Assembly: GCA_964617645.1 (NCBI GenBank)
Contig: CAZTYE010000003.1
Span: 124,001 to 188,000, forward strand
Source of the DNA: JADJGC01 sp964617645
GTDB taxonomy: Bacteria > Zixibacteria > MSB-5A5 > CAIYYT01
Direction: 5' to 3'
DNA: 64,000 nt
Shown here: positions 36,949 to 45,085 of the stretch, in pieces
Layout of the letters: each line of letters opens with the position of its first letter
Numbering within the stretch: position 1 is the first letter of the stretch
Position numbers and translations under genes: made by a program
The notes under the pieces: model-generated
Seen by the model: the letters and a program-made list of their open reading frames with translations, nothing else
Told to the model about the DNA's origin: nothing
Databases searched by the model: none

Positions 36949-37672
36949 AACCTGGATTCCGGCGTCCGCCGGAATGACGGTAATGGCTGGATTCCCGCTT
37001 TCGCGGGAATGACTGTGTTGAAGTGCAGCCACTCAATCATCCGTCTTCCCCGCGAAGGCGGGGAACCAGCTTCATAGGTCACGAGCCCTGTGCTCCTGAC
37101 ATCGCGGCGGTGCCGCGTCAATTCCCCTCTTGAGAGGTGTGCTGTCCCGCAGCCTCACTGCGGGACGGCGGGGTGTGTGATGCCGTGGGCGCATCGCCAT
37201 GCACTGCCGCCGCAGATTGTCACCCTGAGCCGCAGGCGAAGGGTCTGTTGATAATGTGATGCGCGGGTGCCCCACCGCCCTGTCCCGCGTTTCGCGGGAT
37301 TGCGGTGGGATTAGATACTTTTTTCCCTTGACCGAGCCTGGATTCCGGCGTTCGCCGGAATGACGACATTGGTGCACGAGGGTCTATGCCACCCACGGAA
37401 TGACGACGTTGGTTGGATTCCCGCCTTCGCGGGAATGACCGCATTGAGTTTCTGCCGCTCAAGCATCCGTCTTCCCCGCGAAGGCGGGGAACCAGCTTCA
37501 TAGATCGTGGGCCCTGCGCTCGTGACAACGCGGCGCAGCCGCGTCAATTCCCCTCTTGAGAGGTGTGCTGTCCCGCAGCCTCACTGCGGGACGGCGGGGT
37601 GTGTGATGTCGTGGGCAGATTGCCATGCACCACCGCCGCGATTTGTCACCCTGAGCGGAGCGAAGGGTCTGT
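36949..37672. repeat. Composite intergenic repeat block present twice in tandem
   Basis: Two consecutive copies (about 36949-37249 and 37337-37672) share the same order of sub-repeats: ATTCCGGCG-CGCCGGAAT, ATTCCCGC-GCGGGAAT, TCTTCCCCGCGAAGGCGGGG, CCCCTCTTGAGAGG, GTCCCGCAG-CTGCGGGAC and GTCACCCTGAG...GAAGGGTCTG. The shared stretch beginning CGTCAATTCCCCTCTTGAG is 426 bases apart. The short open frames here are products of the repeats, not genes. Confidence 0.7.
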
Positions 37673-37784
37673 TTGTGCACCGGTGCCCACCGAAAAGGTG
37701 GGGAGTCTTCGTGCCCGCCCTCCAAAGCGCCGACAACTATCTCCAGTTTGCCCTTGACAGCATCGATGGGCCGGTTCATTTTGC

Positions 37785-37814
37785 GGATATACTTATATCC
37801 GGGGAGGATATATG
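37785..37814 (+). promoter_or_regulatory. Mutually exclusive hairpins over the ribosome-binding site of the outer-membrane protein gene
   Basis: The order is GGATATA (37785-37791), CT, TATATCC (37794-37800), GGGGA, GGATATA (37806-37812), the last running into the ATG. The middle element can pair with either copy. Pairing with the downstream copy puts part of the Shine-Dalgarno sequence and the first start-codon base in a stem; pairing with the upstream copy frees them. A TTGACA lies at 37754-37759 with only a weak -10. Confidence 0.5.
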
Positions 37815-38396
37815 AAACGTGTGCTCATCAGCATCGCACTTTTCGTCCTCATCTTAGGCTCGACATCTCTGGGGTTCGACAATCAGCGCAAGGGGTTTGT
37901 TCTCGGCGGCGGACTCGGAATCGCGCCCTATTCGAACTGGTCGATCGACCTCGGCGATAACCTTTTCGGCGGCATCATTGATTTCTCCGCCGACGAAACG
38001 AATGTCGGCCCGGCGCTCAACTTCGTTATCGGCTATGCCTGGAACGAGCAAAACATGATCGTCTATCACGCCGATGGGCTGCTCTACAAGTCGGACTTCT
38101 TTGATATGAGCGCAGTCCAAACCTTCAACGGCGTAAGTTTCTTCCACTACTTCGGTCCGGTCGGACGGGCGCTTTTCACCGTGGTTGGCGCCGGCGGTTA
38201 CGGCTGGAAAGTTGAAGACCTTGAAGCCAACGACCCCGGTCCGGCGTTCCTCGTCGGGTTTGGATACGAATTCGCTCGCCACTTTCAGGTTGGCGCTTAT
38301 TACGTCGGAGGGCGAACCTCCGACAAAGCCTTCGGCGAGACTTTCAATTTTGGACACGCGCATGTAAGTGTTGCGGTCACAGCCGTAGCTTTCTAA
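37812..38396 (+). CDS. Outer-membrane beta-barrel protein
   Basis: A 194-residue exported protein with a signal peptide (MKRVLISIALFVLILGSTSLG) and alternating hydrophobic strands with many Gly and aromatic residues (FVLGGGLGIAPYSNW, NFVIGYAWNEQNMIVY, AFLVGFGYEFARHFQVGAYY), ending in Phe as most outer-membrane barrels do. Size suggests an eight-stranded barrel of the OmpA/Opa type. GGAGG is close to the ATG. No specific function can be given. Confidence 0.78.
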   Translation: MKRVLISIALFVLILGSTSLGFDNQRKGFVLGGGLGIAPYSNWSIDLGDNLFGGIIDFSADETNVGPALNFVIGYAWNEQNMIVYHADGLLYKSDFFDMSAVQTFNGVSFFHYFGPVGRALFTVVGAGGYGWKVEDLEANDPGPAFLVGFGYEFARHFQVGAYYVGGRTSDKAFGETFNFGHAHVSVAVTAVAF

Positions 38397-38479
38397 GAGT
38401 TCGCTTCCGCCACACTCGCCGCTGTGCTGATTTCCGCAGGTCGGAACCCCCGTAGTTCCGACCGTCACCGCAAAATCAA

Positions 38480-38532
38480 CCCTCACCCCTTGCCCCTCTC
38501 CCTGACAGGGTGAGGGGTCGGGCGAGAGGGCA
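38480..38532. repeat. ccctcacccc...gagaggg intergenic repeat
   Basis: One copy of the imperfect palindrome built around CCCCTCTCCCTGACAGGGTG, of the same family as the copies near 32.9, 33.1, 49.4, 49.7 and 50.2 kb. It sits between the outer-membrane protein gene and the DUF4256 gene and could act as a transcript end. Confidence 0.65.
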
Positions 38533-38591
38533 CGCCTCCCAGCCCCCAAAATCTGTGACTCGCACCACCGCACGAAATCCGTATCAAGAAT

Positions 38592-39167
38592 ATGAACAAA
38601 ATCAACATCAGCAAAAGGACGTTGTCCCCGAAACAACTTGAAGCCCTGCTCAAGACCTTGAAAGAGCGTTTTGAGAAGAACCTCAAGCGCCACAAGGGCC
38701 TTGAATGGTCAAAGGTTCAGGCTAAGCTGGAAGCTACTTCCGGCAAACTCTGGTCGCTCAGCGAAATGGAACGAACCGGCGGTGAACCGGATGTCATCGG
38801 CTACGACACGAAAACCGGCGAGTACGTATACTGTGACTGCTCGGCGGAAAGCCCGGCCGGTCGTCGCAGCCTCTGTTACGATCGGGAGGCGCTGGCTGAG
38901 CGAAAAGAGCACAAGCCGAAAAACAATGCCCTTGATCTGGCGGCCGAACTCGGCATCGAGCTTCTGAACGAAGAGCAGTATCGGCAGTTGCAAAAAGTCG
39001 GAGAGTTCGATGCCAAGACCTCAAGCTGGCTGTTAACGCCGCCCGACATTCGAAAACTCGGCGGCGCGATCTTCGGCGATTATCGCTACGGTACCGTTTT
39101 CGTCTACCATAATGGTGCGCAGTCGTACTATGCGGCGCGGGGATTCCGCGGCTTGCTGCGAGTGTGA
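38592..39167 (+). CDS. DUF4256 family protein
   Basis: A 191-residue cytoplasmic protein of the DUF4256 family, function unknown. Typical segments are LLKTLKERFEKNLKRHKGLEW, LSEMERTGGEPDVIGYD, YVYCDCSAESPAGRRSLCYD and GGAIFGDYRYGTVFVYHNGAQSYY. The ATG has no strong ribosome-binding site. The homologous family occurs widely as single genes, as here. Confidence 0.88.
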   Translation: MNKINISKRTLSPKQLEALLKTLKERFEKNLKRHKGLEWSKVQAKLEATSGKLWSLSEMERTGGEPDVIGYDTKTGEYVYCDCSAESPAGRRSLCYDREALAERKEHKPKNNALDLAAELGIELLNEEQYRQLQKVGEFDAKTSSWLLTPPDIRKLGGAIFGDYRYGTVFVYHNGAQSYYAARGFRGLLRV

Positions 39168-39294
39168 AAATCGCAGCGGTCGGCTCCGGCACAACCGACC
39201 TTCGCACGCTCCGTGCAGAAAGTGATTGTCGAATACCCAAGAGTCGGCTAAGCTGCCACGCGACACTATCCCCATTGCCGAAGGGAGAAAGAGC

Positions 39295-39774
39295 ATGACC
39301 GACACCGATATCATTCGCCACGCCCTGGCGACCTTGGCCTACCGCACCGCCAAGACCATGCGCGGCGCCCCCGATTCATTCGCGAATTTCCGGGCCGGCC
39401 CGACCACCAAATCGCCGCTGCAAATCGTCGCCCACCTCGGCGACCTGTTCGAATGGGCGCTGACCATGGCGATTGGCGAATCGCGCTGGAATCCGGCCGA
39501 GCCTCGGGATTGGTCGAGCGAGTGCGACCGTTTTTTTGTCGCGCTCAAGAAGTTCGACGACTATCTCGCATCCGGGCTGCCGACTCACTTCGAGCTGACG
39601 CGCCTGCTTCAAGGCCCGATCGCCGACGCGCTGACTCACGCCGGACAACTGGCCATGCTGCGGCGGCTTTCGGGTGCGCCGATGCGGGCCGAAAGCTATG
39701 TCCGCGCAGACATTAGCATCGGGCGCATCGGTTTCGAGCAAACGCCCCCCGATCCCAAATTCGAGTTCGATTGA
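39295..39774 (+). CDS. DinB-like superfamily protein
   Basis: A 159-residue four-helix-bundle protein of the DinB/YfiT type, whose members bind a metal through three histidines and include thiol-dependent transferases. His in IVAHLGDLFEWA and the THAGQLAMLRRLSG segment are in the expected places. The ATG at 39295 follows AAGGGAGAAAGAGC; the frame runs 23 codons further upstream without a start signal. Substrate unknown. Confidence 0.78.
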   Translation: MTDTDIIRHALATLAYRTAKTMRGAPDSFANFRAGPTTKSPLQIVAHLGDLFEWALTMAIGESRWNPAEPRDWSSECDRFFVALKKFDDYLASGLPTHFELTRLLQGPIADALTHAGQLAMLRRLSGAPMRAESYVRADISIGRIGFEQTPPDPKFEFD

Positions 39775-39940
39775 CCACTGCGGCTCGACCCGCTGTAAAA
39801 TTATGATTGACGGACTATATGAATCCATATTACTTTCTTCGACGTATAATATTCCGCTGGCGGTTGGGCTGGCGCCACCGCCTCGACGGACATATGCGAA
39901 ACGCGCATAACGAATTCACCGCAAACCTCAAGGAGTAACC

Positions 39941-40414
39941 ATGAGAACCAAAGCCTTGCTTCTCGCCGGTATCTGTCTGTTGGCCGTCACGGCCTTCGTC
40001 GTCGCCGGCGAACGTCCCTGGATGGACATGGCCAATTGCGATTTCTGCAAGCCATGGATGGAATCGGGTCTGATGAAGGAAATGACCCATGACCAGTACA
40101 CCACCACCTCCGGCTGCGTGACCGTCTGCACGGTTCCGGCCGCCAAAATCGACACTTACAGAAAGAACAGCGCCATGATGAACGTCCTCGGCGCCAAAGC
40201 CGCCAAGGGCGAAAAGGTCAACATGTGCATGAGCTGCGAGACCATGGGCGGACTCATGGCCCGCGGCGCCAAGATGGAAGAAGTTCCGACCAAGAACGGC
40301 TCGATCATGCTTCTGACTTCGACCGATGCCGCAGTCGTTGCCGATATTCACAAGTGGGTGAAGCGCAACGATGAAGAGATGAAGAAGATGATGTCCGCCG
40401 CGCCGGAGAAATAA
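39941..40414 (+). CDS. Exported Cys/Met-rich protein of unknown function
   Basis: A 157-residue protein with a signal peptide (MRTKALLLAGICLLAVTAFVVAGE). The mature part has CDFC near residue 33, two further cysteines in TSGCVTVCT, and CMSC near residue 95, with many methionines (about one in ten residues). I do not recognise the family. Paired CxxC and Met-rich composition suggest thiol or soft-metal (copper) binding in the periplasm; this is inference. AAGGAG precedes the ATG and a terminator follows, so it is a single-gene unit. Confidence 0.72.
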   Translation: MRTKALLLAGICLLAVTAFVVAGERPWMDMANCDFCKPWMESGLMKEMTHDQYTTTSGCVTVCTVPAAKIDTYRKNSAMMNVLGAKAAKGEKVNMCMSCETMGGLMARGAKMEEVPTKNGSIMLLTSTDAAVVADIHKWVKRNDEEMKKMMSAAPEK

Positions 40415-40434
40415 ATCTCCGAACATAAATCGCA

Positions 40435-40470
40435 AACGCGGTCCGCATAACGCGGGCCGCGTTTTCGTTT
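40435..40470 (+). terminator. Intrinsic terminator after the Cys/Met-rich protein gene
   Basis: Stem AACGCGGTCC / GGGCCGCGTT (one G-U pair), nine-base loop, then TTCGTTT. It also faces the convergent ABM gene. Confidence 0.7.
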
Positions 40471-40478
40471 GCAGTGCA

Positions 40479-40805
40479 TTACCGGACCGAAACGACCTGG
40501 CGCTCTACTACTTGATAATGGGCCGAACGCTGGTCGAATCGGCTCAGTAGCGCTCGCGCAGCGTCGGGCACCACGGCGGCTTCGTAGTCGGCGCCACCGA
40601 ACATCCGCACGGATTCTAAAGATGCAAACCACATGATGGTCACGAACTCCACTTCCTGCGCATGTTCTCGACGCAAGAGGTCGATCCCGAGAAAACCCGG
40701 CATCCGCCGACCTTTGATTCCCTCGAAAATTTCTGTGCGTAGCAGACTCTCGTATGCCCCGGCATTTTCCGGTTTTGTCCAGCCGTGCCAAATTCGAGAA
40801 ATCAC
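40479..40805 (-). CDS. Antibiotic biosynthesis monooxygenase (ABM)-like protein
   Basis: A 108-residue dimeric alpha-beta barrel protein beginning MISRIWHGWTKPENAGAYES, with FLGIDLLRREHAQEVEFVTIMWFASLES in the middle, both usual for the ABM/YgiN-like family. Members act as small oxygenases or as structural proteins; no substrate can be named. The frame from 40860 in another phase is a shadow. Confidence 0.78.
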   Translation of the reverse strand: MISRIWHGWTKPENAGAYESLLRTEIFEGIKGRRMPGFLGIDLLRREHAQEVEFVTIMWFASLESVRMFGGADYEAAVVPDAARALLSRFDQRSAHYQVVERQVVSVR

Positions 40806-40921
40806 TCTCTCCCCTCCCAGCCCCGCTCACTATAATACCCATTTGCCAGCCGAGATCCAATCCACGACAGATCAGTCGCGCCGCTCGCAGGACCTATGGG
40901 CGCGAAACCCAAGGCCGGACT

Positions 40922-41377
40922 CTAAGTTTTCTTGTAGTGATGCTCCGTAAACCGCTTCCACCCGGATTTATTTTTCGACTCGACCGCCCAATGGAATCCG
41001 TCCTTCTCATCCGGCCAGTAGGCCATCCGCGCTAATCCCGCCGGCATCTGCGCCTCGAATCCGATCGCATGTTCGTGGATATCGCTGACATCCGCCTGCG
41101 TGCCGGAGGAATTTTTGCCGTCGGAGGTAAAGGACCAAAACGCAATTTTACCGTCCGCCGTCTCGCCAATTAGCGCCAGTTCCTGATACTCCGTCTTGCC
41201 CACCAGCCACTGGGCCTGAAGCTGAATGTATTTGCCGCCGAGGACCGGCTCTAACGTTCGCTTGCAGCTCACCGGTCCCATCGGCGAGTCCGCTTTGGCG
41301 ATCCATGTTCCCATCAGGGGCGAAAAGCCCCCCAGTTTTCCCCGACCTTTCTTCCAGTGTTTTGGCGCTGCCGGCAT
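40922..41377 (-). CDS. DUF1579-like (lipocalin-fold) protein
   Basis: A 151-residue protein with the beta-barrel pattern of DUF1579 or related lipocalin-like proteins: LGGFSPLMGTWIAKADSPMG, LGGKYIQLQAQWLVG and IAFWSFTSDGKNSSG. No signal peptide. GAGG precedes the ATG. The assignment to the family is by pattern and could be a neighbouring family of the same fold. Confidence 0.62.
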   Translation of the reverse strand: MPAAPKHWKKGRGKLGGFSPLMGTWIAKADSPMGPVSCKRTLEPVLGGKYIQLQAQWLVGKTEYQELALIGETADGKIAFWSFTSDGKNSSGTQADVSDIHEHAIGFEAQMPAGLARMAYWPDEKDGFHWAVESKNKSGWKRFTEHHYKKT

Positions 41378-41529
41378 TTGTTCACCTCTCGTTCGTTAGT
41401 TAATCCGCTTTTAATCCTACGACTACTGCCGATCACTGAAGACGAACATGGCGCCCGCGTCATGACAAAACCTTGAGCCTGGCTGCGGATTCGCCGCCGG
41501 TGCAAGCGCCCAACTTCAACCCCAAAGTA

Positions 41530-41605
41530 GCGTGGTCAGGAATTCTTCCTGACCAACGCACGTAAACATTTCCGCCGTAGGTGCGGCTTCAACCGCGACT
41601 AATAC
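41530..41605. repeat. Short palindromic intergenic repeats
   Basis: GTCAGGAATTCTTCCTGAC (about 41535-41553) and a GTAGGTGCGGCTTCAACCGC unit (about 41579-41598) lie between the DUF1579-like gene and moxR. They belong to the dispersed families listed elsewhere. Confidence 0.5.
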
Positions 41606-41645
41606 ACTTTCGCGCGTCGCTTCTCCGTGCCCTACGCCCGGAGAA

Positions 41646-42653
41646 TCATTTCTCTTTCACGTCCTTCAAAAGCCGATCGATAATCGCCAGCGCATCGACA
41701 CCGTCCGCCTCGGCGTTGAAGGAGGTCACGATGCGATGCCGCAATACCGGCTTGGCGACCAGCTGCACATCTTCGACCGAAGGCGTGTACCGTCCGTTGA
41801 GAATCGCGTTTGTCTTGGCGCCCAAAATCAAATACTGCGATGCCCGCGGTCCGGCGCCCCAGGTCACCCAATTCGTGATATAGTCGGCAACGCCGCTTTC
41901 CGTCCGCCGCGTGGCGCGCACCAATTTGATCGCGTAGTCGATGACATGATCCGACACCGGCACCTTGCGCACCAGCTTCTGCAGCTCGGAAATCTCTCCG
42001 CCGCTCATCACTTTGCTGACGTCGTGACGAAGAACCGCGGTGGTCGACTTGACAATCGCGTGCTCTTCCTGATAGGACGGGTAGTCGACGTGGATATTGA
42101 ACATGAACCGGTCAAGCTGCGCTTCCGGCAACGGATAAGTGCCTTCCTGCTCGATCGGATTCTGCGTCGCCAGCACAAAGAACGGCTCGTCGAGCTTGAA
42201 GGTCTGACCCGATGCCGTCACTTCGTGCTCTTGCATCGCCTGCAGTAGCGCCGCCTGCGTCTTTGGCGGCGTGCGGTTGATTTCGTCGGCGAGCACGATG
42301 TTCGCAAACACCGGCCCGCGCACGAACTTGAATTCGCGCTGGCCGGTCGACTTGTTTTCCTCGAGAATTTCCGTGCCGGTGATATCGGAGGGCATCAAGT
42401 CGGGAGTGAACTGGATTCGCGAGAACTTGAGATCCAGCGCTTTCGCCAGCGTTGAGATCAGCAAAGTCTTGGCCAGTCCGGGCACGCCAACGAGCAAACA
42501 GTGTCCGTTCGACAAGAGCGCAATCAGCAGTTCGTCAATGACGCGATCTTGCCCGATGATGACTTTACCGACTTCGGCCTTGATCCGGGCGCGCGCTGCT
42601 TTCAGTTTTTCGACAGCCTGCAAGTCGGCAGACTCTTTGATCTGATCGGTCAT
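41646..42653 (-). CDS. MoxR family AAA+ ATPase
   Basis: A 335-residue MoxR chaperone-like ATPase, a class that matures metal-dependent or membrane complexes. Walker A is GVPGLAKTLLIS, Walker B is ANIVLADEINRTPPK, and the sensor region reads VLATQNPIEQEGTYPLPEAQLDRF, all diagnostic. AAGGAG precedes the ATG. MoxR genes are nearly always followed by DUF58 and von Willebrand factor A genes; none is present here, since downstream lie only a repeat and the DUF1579-like gene. Confidence 0.94.
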   Translation of the reverse strand: MTDQIKESADLQAVEKLKAARARIKAEVGKVIIGQDRVIDELLIALLSNGHCLLVGVPGLAKTLLISTLAKALDLKFSRIQFTPDLMPSDITGTEILEENKSTGQREFKFVRGPVFANIVLADEINRTPPKTQAALLQAMQEHEVTASGQTFKLDEPFFVLATQNPIEQEGTYPLPEAQLDRFMFNIHVDYPSYQEEHAIVKSTTAVLRHDVSKVMSGGEISELQKLVRKVPVSDHVIDYAIKLVRATRRTESGVADYITNWVTWGAGPRASQYLILGAKTNAILNGRYTPSVEDVQLVAKPVLRHRIVTSFNAEADGVDALAIIDRLLKDVKEK

Positions 42654-42670
42654 TGCTTCTCCTTAAGTTG

Positions 42671-42925
42671 AATCTGTAGGTCGGGTTCCCAAAAGCCTCG
42701 CGCCGGTAGGCGCGAAGCGCCACGGAACCCGACACACTCCGACGGCACCTTGGCCCAGCAGGTCAAACCTTATCGAGGCTTAAACGCCTTCTCGAAGATC
42801 AGAAGCCAACGCTTGAATCCCCCTTAGCGAAGGGGGCGTCCCGCACACCGTGCAGGACGGGGTTGTCACCCGCTCAATGGCCCGTAGGTCGGGAGCCTTG
42901 CGCTCCCGACGACTCGGCTCTCAGC
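42671..42925. repeat. Intergenic repeats between moxR and the next gene
   Basis: The 333-base gap (42654-42986) has no gene. It contains a GTCGGGTTCC...GGAACCCGAC long-loop inverted repeat (about 42675-42731), CCCCCTTAGCGAAGGGGG (about 42820-42837), a GTCCCGCACACCGTGCAGGAC unit, and GTCGGGAGCC-ttgcg-CTCCCGAC (about 42890-42911). Confidence 0.6.
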
Positions 42926-42986
42926 CACAAACCGTTATACCTTCTAACGATTCGGCGGCCGCAAAGGTTTTAATCTGTTTGCGATA

Positions 42987-43682
42987 TTAATTGGCGGCGT
43001 GCTGATTGTCAACGAGACGTTGGGCCGTGATCTCGGCTTTGCCCAACTGCAGCGAATAGGCGAACTTGCCGGTGGTCTCAACCGGCGGTGAGATAATCAA
43101 TCGTACTTTCGCCGGGAATGACTCGCCCAGCGCTTCCGCCAAATTGAGCAGCCCCGAAGGTCCGCCATTGAGGTCGTGATTCGGCAGTCGCGAGAGCGTA
43201 CCGATGGTGTCGTCGGGAGAATTGACATAGTACACACCGTTGATTCGATAACAGTCTTTGAGTCCGAACACCTGGAACGCCCGTTTCCATTCGACAACTT
43301 CAATTCCCAACGCGATCGAGTCGGCCGCGAACGGCACAACTTGCGTGTTCTTCTGGTGGTGTTGATCCGTGGCTTCGATACTGACCCGCGGCTGGCGGAA
43401 CTCTTCATAGATAAAATCGATCCGCGCTTGCGGCACGGAAGTATCGAACGGGATATATCGGTCGACCTGGTTGTGAAACCAATAGCTCCCCTGCGCCAGT
43501 CCGATCAAGAGCAGGCCCAGAATCGAAAAAATCCATGGCCGATAAGAGCGTTTAGCCCGAAAGTAGACAGAAGTGCTGACGTTGGTCTTCAACCGGCGGG
43601 CGATGCCAATGAAGACCAGAAGCAGACAACCGAGACCGGTGAAAAAGAATACGGTACCGGCAATGAGGAAAGAGGTTCCCAC
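42987..43682 (-). CDS. Membrane protein of unknown function
   Basis: A 231-residue protein with two membrane helices near the N-terminus (about residues 5-27 and 48-68) and a soluble C-terminal domain of about 155 residues, probably periplasmic, containing YIPFDTSVPQARIDFIYEEF and LRLIISPPVE-like strands. I do not recognise the family. It is downstream of the DnaA-box region on the minus strand and might be controlled from it. Confidence 0.65.
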   Translation of the reverse strand: MGTSFLIAGTVFFFTGLGCLLLVFIGIARRLKTNVSTSVYFRAKRSYRPWIFSILGLLLIGLAQGSYWFHNQVDRYIPFDTSVPQARIDFIYEEFRQPRVSIEATDQHHQKNTQVVPFAADSIALGIEVVEWKRAFQVFGLKDCYRINGVYYVNSPDDTIGTLSRLPNHDLNGGPSGLLNLAEALGESFPAKVRLIISPPVETTGKFAYSLQLGKAEITAQRLVDNQHAAN

Positions 43683-43727
43683 GGCGTACCTTCCTTACGA
43701 TTTCTAAGCAAACAGAAATCAAGCTGT

Positions 43728-43826
43728 TGTGGATAACGGTTAACACTTCCTATTAAGTGCATGGTCTAATAGCATGAAAACCAATATCTTACAGCAGAAT
43801 CCACATTGTTAAGCTACTTATCCACA
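43728..43826. other. Two perfect DnaA boxes in a short AT-rich gap (candidate origin or DnaA target)
   Basis: TTATCCACA occurs on the minus strand at 43728-43736 and on the plus strand at 43818-43826, inverted, 81 bases apart, with GAATCCACA (7/9 match) at 43797-43805 between them. The stretch is AT-rich (many TAAT, TTAAG, TATC words) and lies at the end of the parAB-bactofilin block. These are the only perfect boxes I saw in the window. Confidence 0.55.
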
Positions 43827-43863
43827 AAGAGCACGCCGCCAGTCCATATTAGATGCAAGTAGC

Positions 43864-44253
43864 CTACGGCAGCGGCTTCTTCTCCATCCTATCCAATACC
43901 TTAGTATCGGGTTTGCCGTCCAGTTCTTTTAGGCCTTTCATGTGGCAGGAGCCATGGAAAATCGCCCCCTGCTCGATGACGATGCTCTTGGTCGTTAAGT
44001 CGCCGACTACCTTGGCTTTAGCCTGCATCTCGGTCTTTTCCGACGAGTGAATATTTCCGACGACCGTTCCGGCAACAATGACTGTCTTGGCGTCGATGTC
44101 GGCTTCGACCTCGCCGGTGTTGCCAATGGAGACAGTCTCGTCCGAGATAATCTTGCCCTTGATTCGGCCGTCGACGCGCAGAGTGCCCTTGACCTCCAGC
44201 GTGCCGGTGAACAGCGAATCTTTGCCAATGATGGTGCTCAGGTTTTCTGGCAT
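43864..44253 (-). CDS. Bactofilin
   Basis: A 129-residue bactofilin (formerly DUF583), a self-polymerising cytoskeletal protein with a beta-helical core. The repeat pattern is clear in SLFTGTLEVKGTLRVDGRIKGKI, TGEVEADIDAKTVIVAGTVVGNI and KAKVVGDLTTKSIVIEQGAIFHG. ATG 44253 is chosen for its GGAGAGG six bases upstream; the frame extends into the preceding gene. It follows a M23 peptidase, its common partner, and closes the ParAB cluster, matching species where bactofilins position ParABS complexes. Confidence 0.9.
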   Translation of the reverse strand: MPENLSTIIGKDSLFTGTLEVKGTLRVDGRIKGKIISDETVSIGNTGEVEADIDAKTVIVAGTVVGNIHSSEKTEMQAKAKVVGDLTTKSIVIEQGAIFHGSCHMKGLKELDGKPDTKVLDRMEKKPLP

Positions 44254-44272
44254 CGTATCCTCTCCCATGAGG

Positions 44273-45085
44273 TTAATGATTGGTTTTCCCATAATGATCT
44301 TCCGGGTTTACCGCTTGACCCCGAACGCGAACTTCGTAGTGCACATGCGGCGCCGAGCTTACACCGGTGTTGCCGGAAAGCCCCAGGGTTTGCCCGAAGC
44401 GCAAACTCTGACCGGTCGTCACCAGCAGCGTGTCCATGTGCCCATACATTGTTTCGACATCCGAGGCGTGTTTCACTACTACCATCCAGCCGAAAGTCGC
44501 ATCCCACCCGGCAAAAGCCACCGCGCCGTCGGCGGTTGCTCTGACCGGCGTGCCGGTCTTGACCGCGATATCGAGGCCCAAATGCCGCGTCTTGGGATTG
44601 TCCGCCGTCGGCCGAAACGTGCGCGAAACGTAACCCGCCACCGGCCAGCCGGTCGGGGTATCTTGTCGCGTCGTCGACTCCGGAGTTGCAAGGTCGAGAT
44701 TGGAAAGAGCGGTCATCCGCCCGTTATTCAATGCGGCTGTCACCGTCGCGCTGTCGGAGTTCATTCCGTACGCCGACAGGTCGACTCCCGCCAGCGTCGC
44801 CACCTGCTTGAGCATCTGGCGGTACGCCTGCAGATTTTCTTCGAGCACAACGATCTTGTTGTTCATCCGGCGCAGCTCTTCGTTTTCCCGCGCCAACGAC
44901 TCGCGCTCGGCGGACTCGTAGGAAAGTCGGGCGTAGTTGATCGTCCCGACGACCGAGACAATCACAAGCAGCGCCACCGCGGCGGCGACCAAGATATAGA
45001 CCCACTTGGCGAGCTTGATCGAAACTGGCGCTTTGCCGCTCTCGAAAATGAGCATCAGCGTGATTTGATTGCGCGACGCCGACAT
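44273..45085 (-). CDS. Membrane-anchored M23 family metallopeptidase
   Basis: A 270-residue protein with one N-terminal membrane helix (about residues 29-49), a coiled coil (about 55-95) and a LytM/M23 domain. The zinc ligands are visible in HLGLDIA (His and Asp) and HVHYEVRV (His of HxH), with MYGHMDTLLV in between, so the domain should be an active endopeptidase on peptidoglycan. It starts immediately after the parB stop. With the bactofilin downstream it probably forms a cell-shape or localised-wall module. Confidence 0.92.
   Translation of the reverse strand: MSASRNQITLMLIFESGKAPVSIKLAKWVYILVAAAVALLVIVSVVGTINYARLSYESAERESLARENEELRRMNNKIVVLEENLQAYRQMLKQVATLAGVDLSAYGMNSDSATVTAALNNGRMTALSNLDLATPESTTRQDTPTGWPVAGYVSRTFRPTADNPKTRHLGLDIAVKTGTPVRATADGAVAFAGWDATFGWMVVVKHASDVETMYGHMDTLLVTTGQSLRFGQTLGLSGNTGVSSAPHVHYEVRVRGQAVNPEDHYGKTNH

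Noticed and set aside
36949..37757. Possible CRISPR array in the repeat cluster
   Set aside because: Units are different palindromes of unequal spacing rather than one repeat with regular spacers, and no cas gene is present.
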